Shown one piece after another: positions 4,279-5,940 of a stretch of 5,940 nt of DNA. The stretch lies in the NCBI GenBank assembly GCA_022562655.1, contig JADFOU010000139.1, positions 1 through 5,940 on the forward strand, written 5' to 3'. The DNA comes from a candidate division TA06 bacterium. GTDB lineage: Bacteria > Hydrothermota > DG-26 > E44-bin18 > JADFOU01. Both the position numbers and the translations under genes were made by a program. The notes beneath the pieces were generated by a model, which did not search any database, was not told where the DNA came from, and saw nothing but the letters and a program-made list of their open reading frames with translations. How positions within the stretch are numbered: the stretch's first letter is position 1; each line of letters opens with the position of its first letter.

Positions 4279-5568
4279 ATGAAGATTCTGGTGATCGGCA
4301 GTGGAGGAAGAGAGCACGCCCTCGTCTGGAAGATCGCCCAGAGTCCTCGGGTGGAGAAGGTCTTCGCAGCACCGGGGAATGGGGGAATGGGACAACTGGC
4401 GGAGTGCGTGGCGATCCAATCAAAAGATATTTCTTCCCTTGTTGATTTCGCCGAAAAAAATCAGATTGACCTCACTGTGGTGGGACCCGAACTCCCTCTC
4501 ACGCTTGGGATCGTTCATGAATTTGAGAAACGGGGCTTGAATATTTTTGGGCCTTCTGAGAAGTCATCGGAGATTGAAGGGTCAAAGGTTTTTGCGAAGG
4601 GATTGATGGAGAAGTACAATATTCCGACTGGGGAATTCAAAACCTTCACTGATCGTGAGAGGGCGATTGGCTACATCCAAGAGAGGGGAGCCCCTATCGT
4701 CATCAAGGCGAATGGTCTTGCTGCCGGGAAAGGGGTGATCGTGGCTAAAGAGTTGGATACGGCTTTAAAGGCGGTCGAAGACTTTCTGGTGAAGAGGGTC
4801 TTCGGGTATGCGGGGAGGGAGATCGTGGTAGAGGAGTATTTGGAAGGGGAAGAGGCTTCGGTTTTTGCCTTTACGGATGGAGAAGGGATTCTCTCTACTC
4901 TCCCTGCTCAGGACCATAAACCCATCTATGATGGAGATCAGGGACCCAACACCGGAGGGATGGGCGCCTATGCCCCAGCGCCTTACCTCGACGACCTGAT
5001 GCTCAAAAGAATAGAAGAGGAGATCCTGAAACCAGCAATTTTTTGTCTGGCTGAAGAAGGGAGACCCTACAAAGGCGTCCTTTATGCCGGCTTGATCATC
5101 GCCGAGGAAGGTCCGAAAGTTCTGGAATTCAACTGCCGATTTGGGGACCCAGAGACCCAGGCAATTCTTCCCCTCTTGGAGACCGATCTTGTAGAGATTA
5201 TGATCGCTGTCTGTGAAGGAAGACTCCATCAAATCAATTTGCAGTGGTCCAACCGATCGGCTGTCTGTGTCGTCTTGGCTTCCAAAGGGTATCCGGGAAG
5301 TTATGAAAAGGGAAAAGTGATACAAGGACTGGAGGAAGTCCAGAAGATGAAAGACGTGAGTCTTTTTCACGCGGGCACGAGAACTGAAGATCACAAATTC
5401 TTCACTCATGGAGGGAGGGTGCTGGGTGTCACAGGCGTAGGTGTAGATTTAGAAGAAGCGATTCAAAACTCCTATTCGGCCGTGGAGAAGATCCATTTTG
5501 AGGGGATGGTTTATCGAAGGGATATTGGAGCAAAAGGACTTTTGACTTTAAGTAAGTTAAATGGTTGA
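4279..5568 (+). CDS. purD: Phosphoribosylamine--glycine ligase (GAR synthetase)
   Basis: This catalyses the second step of de novo purine synthesis: ATP-dependent joining of glycine to 5-phosphoribosylamine to give glycinamide ribonucleotide, in the cytoplasm. The 429 residues match the usual bacterial length. The N-domain shows IGSGGREHALVWK (6-18), APGNGGM (31-37) and VVGPELPL (67-74). The ATP-grasp region has VFAKGLMEKYNIPTG (104-118), VIKANGLAAGKGVIV (141-155), VVEEYLEGEEASVF (183-196) and QDHKP-YDGDQGPNTGGMGAY (211-231). The metal-binding LEFNCRFGDPETQ (282-294) carries Glu283 and Asn285. The C-domain ends with GMVYRRDIGAKG (409-420). No key residue is missing. The ribosome binding site is weak (GGA at 4273-4275, close to the ATG), but the start fits the conserved MKILVIGSGG opening. 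The final Gly codon and stop lie in the inverted-repeat structure that fills the gap to purE. Confidence 0.98.
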   Translation: MKILVIGSGGREHALVWKIAQSPRVEKVFAAPGNGGMGQLAECVAIQSKDISSLVDFAEKNQIDLTVVGPELPLTLGIVHEFEKRGLNIFGPSEKSSEIEGSKVFAKGLMEKYNIPTGEFKTFTDRERAIGYIQERGAPIVIKANGLAAGKGVIVAKELDTALKAVEDFLVKRVFGYAGREIVVEEYLEGEEASVFAFTDGEGILSTLPAQDHKPIYDGDQGPNTGGMGAYAPAPYLDDLMLKRIEEEILKPAIFCLAEEGRPYKGVLYAGLIIAEEGPKVLEFNCRFGDPETQAILPLLETDLVEIMIAVCEGRLHQINLQWSNRSAVCVVLASKGYPGSYEKGKVIQGLEEVQKMKDVSLFHAGTRTEDHKFFTHGGRVLGVTGVGVDLEEAIQNSYSAVEKIHFEGMVYRRDIGAKGLLTLSKLNG

Positions 5569-5663
5569 ATGGTGACTGGTTAAAAGGAAGGTGAAGTCAA
5601 CACATATACGGAAAGGTTGTTTTTGGTTTTTCGCTCCTATTTAACAATTTAACCATATAACCA
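5562..5663. repeat. Octamer-repeat inverted structure filling the purD-purE gap
   Basis: The left arm (5562-5584) has three degenerate units: TGGTTGAA, TGGTGAC, TGGTTAAA. The right arm (5640-5663) has three units in reverse orientation: TTTAACAA, TTTAACCA, TATAACCA. The arms can pair at about 19 of 23 positions, counting one G.T, around a 55-nt centre with no evident coding sequence. The left arm includes the last Gly codon and TGA stop of purD, and the right arm ends 5 bp before the purE ATG. It could be a small mobile or expanded repeat, or an RNA stem-loop between the two cistrons. I see no target-site duplication. Confidence 0.55.
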
Positions 5664-5668
5664 AAAAG

Positions 5669-5940
5669 ATGGCAAAGCCAATCGTATCCATTGTAATGGG
5701 GAGTGAATCGGATAAGGAGGTGATGAAGGGAGCCGAAGAAGTCTTGAAAGGACTGGAAATTCCCTGTGAGATGATTGTCTCATCTGCTCACAGAAGTCCT
5801 GACAAGACGATGGAATATGCAAAGGAGGCAAAAGGGAAGGGGGTTCGGGTGATCATTGCCGGGGCAGGATATTCTGCACATCTCCCTGGATTTATTGCAA
5901 GCCTCACAGACATTCCGGTCATCGGGGTTCCCATCGCCAG
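5669..5940 (+). CDS. purE: N5-carboxyaminoimidazole ribonucleotide mutase, 5' part (runs off the right edge)
   Basis: Ninety complete codons are visible with no stop, out of about 160-170 expected. Class I PurE converts N5-CAIR, made by PurK, to CAIR in de novo purine synthesis and works as a cytoplasmic octamer. Visible signatures are SIVMGSESD (7-15), which binds the phosphate; SSAHRSP (38-44) with the catalytic His41; VIIAGAG (61-67); and AHLPGF (70-75), followed by DIPVIGVPIA (81-90). The common loop GAGGAAHLPG reads GAGYSAHLPG here, an unusual pair but with His71 and LPG kept. ATG 5669 fits the conserved start, and an in-frame TAA at 5642-5644 leaves no ATG, GTG or TTG codon between. There is no real Shine-Dalgarno: only AAAAAG precedes the ATG, because the repeat structure ends 5 bp upstream. 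Same strand and pathway as purD, so an operon is likely. Confidence 0.95.
   Translation, partial: MAKPIVSIVMGSESDKEVMKGAEEVLKGLEIPCEMIVSSAHRSPDKTMEYAKEAKGKGVRVIIAGAGYSAHLPGFIASLTDIPVIGVPIA

Noticed and set aside
4765..5409. 214-codon open frame on the minus strand
   Set aside because: It lies wholly opposite purD, whose translation is unmistakable. The antisense product shows no recognisable motif and arises from the codon bias of purD.
5617..5645. TTGTTT-N17-TTTAAC as an internal promoter for purE
   Set aside because: Weak matches to both hexamers in an A/T-rich repeat; co-transcription with purD is the simpler reading.
1..5940. CRISPR array, prophage or defence island
   Set aside because: No regularly spaced direct repeats of CRISPR length, no integrase, phage or nuclease genes; the coding content is housekeeping and envelope-related.

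Overview
The window is bacterial: Shine-Dalgarno-led genes, a textbook sigma70-type promoter and rho-independent terminators, at roughly mid GC. The clearest lineage hint is at the left edge. It holds the last 30 codons of a gene whose product ends in a beta-strand tail of the kind seen on type IX secretion (Por) substrates and on FlgD-like/T9SS type A C-terminal domains. Such tails, together with the palindromic intergenic repeats seen here, are common in the Bacteroidota/FCB side of the tree and in uncultured candidate phyla. I cannot place the organism more precisely.

Layout, all genes on the + strand. (1) Positions 3-95 are the tail of a probable secreted or surface protein. (2) Positions 96-558 are a long non-coding stretch. 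It contains a 172-bp element with inverted ends flanked by an 8-bp direct repeat (136-323), a composite palindromic repeat nested inside it (168-261), a terminator (344-370), a perfect-consensus promoter (385-413) and a possible 30-codon leader ORF that overlaps the next gene by ATGA. (3) Positions 559-936 encode a small signal-anchored protein of unknown function, closed by a strong terminator (956-990). (4) Positions 1056-2780 and 2796-3347 form a two-gene unit: an M48 (HtpX-like) membrane metalloprotease carrying an added GYF-like domain and two zinc ribbons, followed 15 bp later by LemA. It ends at a terminator (3528-3551). (5) Positions 3604-4218 encode a GNAT-type acetyltransferase. (6) Positions 4279-5568 are purD, and position 5669 to the right edge is the start of purE, so the window ends in de novo purine synthesis.

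How the genes fit together: the M48 protease and LemA are a recurring bacterial pair and probably act together at the inner membrane. The small membrane protein upstream has its own promoter and terminator, so a link with that pair is only suggested by position. PurD (glycinamide ribonucleotide synthesis) and PurE (N5-CAIR mutase) act in the same pathway. The 100 bp between them is filled almost exactly by an octamer-repeat inverted structure, which supplies the end of purD and leaves purE without an evident ribosome binding site.

Most of the novelty lies between the genes: a MITE-like insertion, nested palindromes, a leader ORF and the purD-purE inverted repeat. The protease's domain fusion is the most interesting coding feature. 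I see no CRISPR array, tRNA, rRNA or intact transposase.
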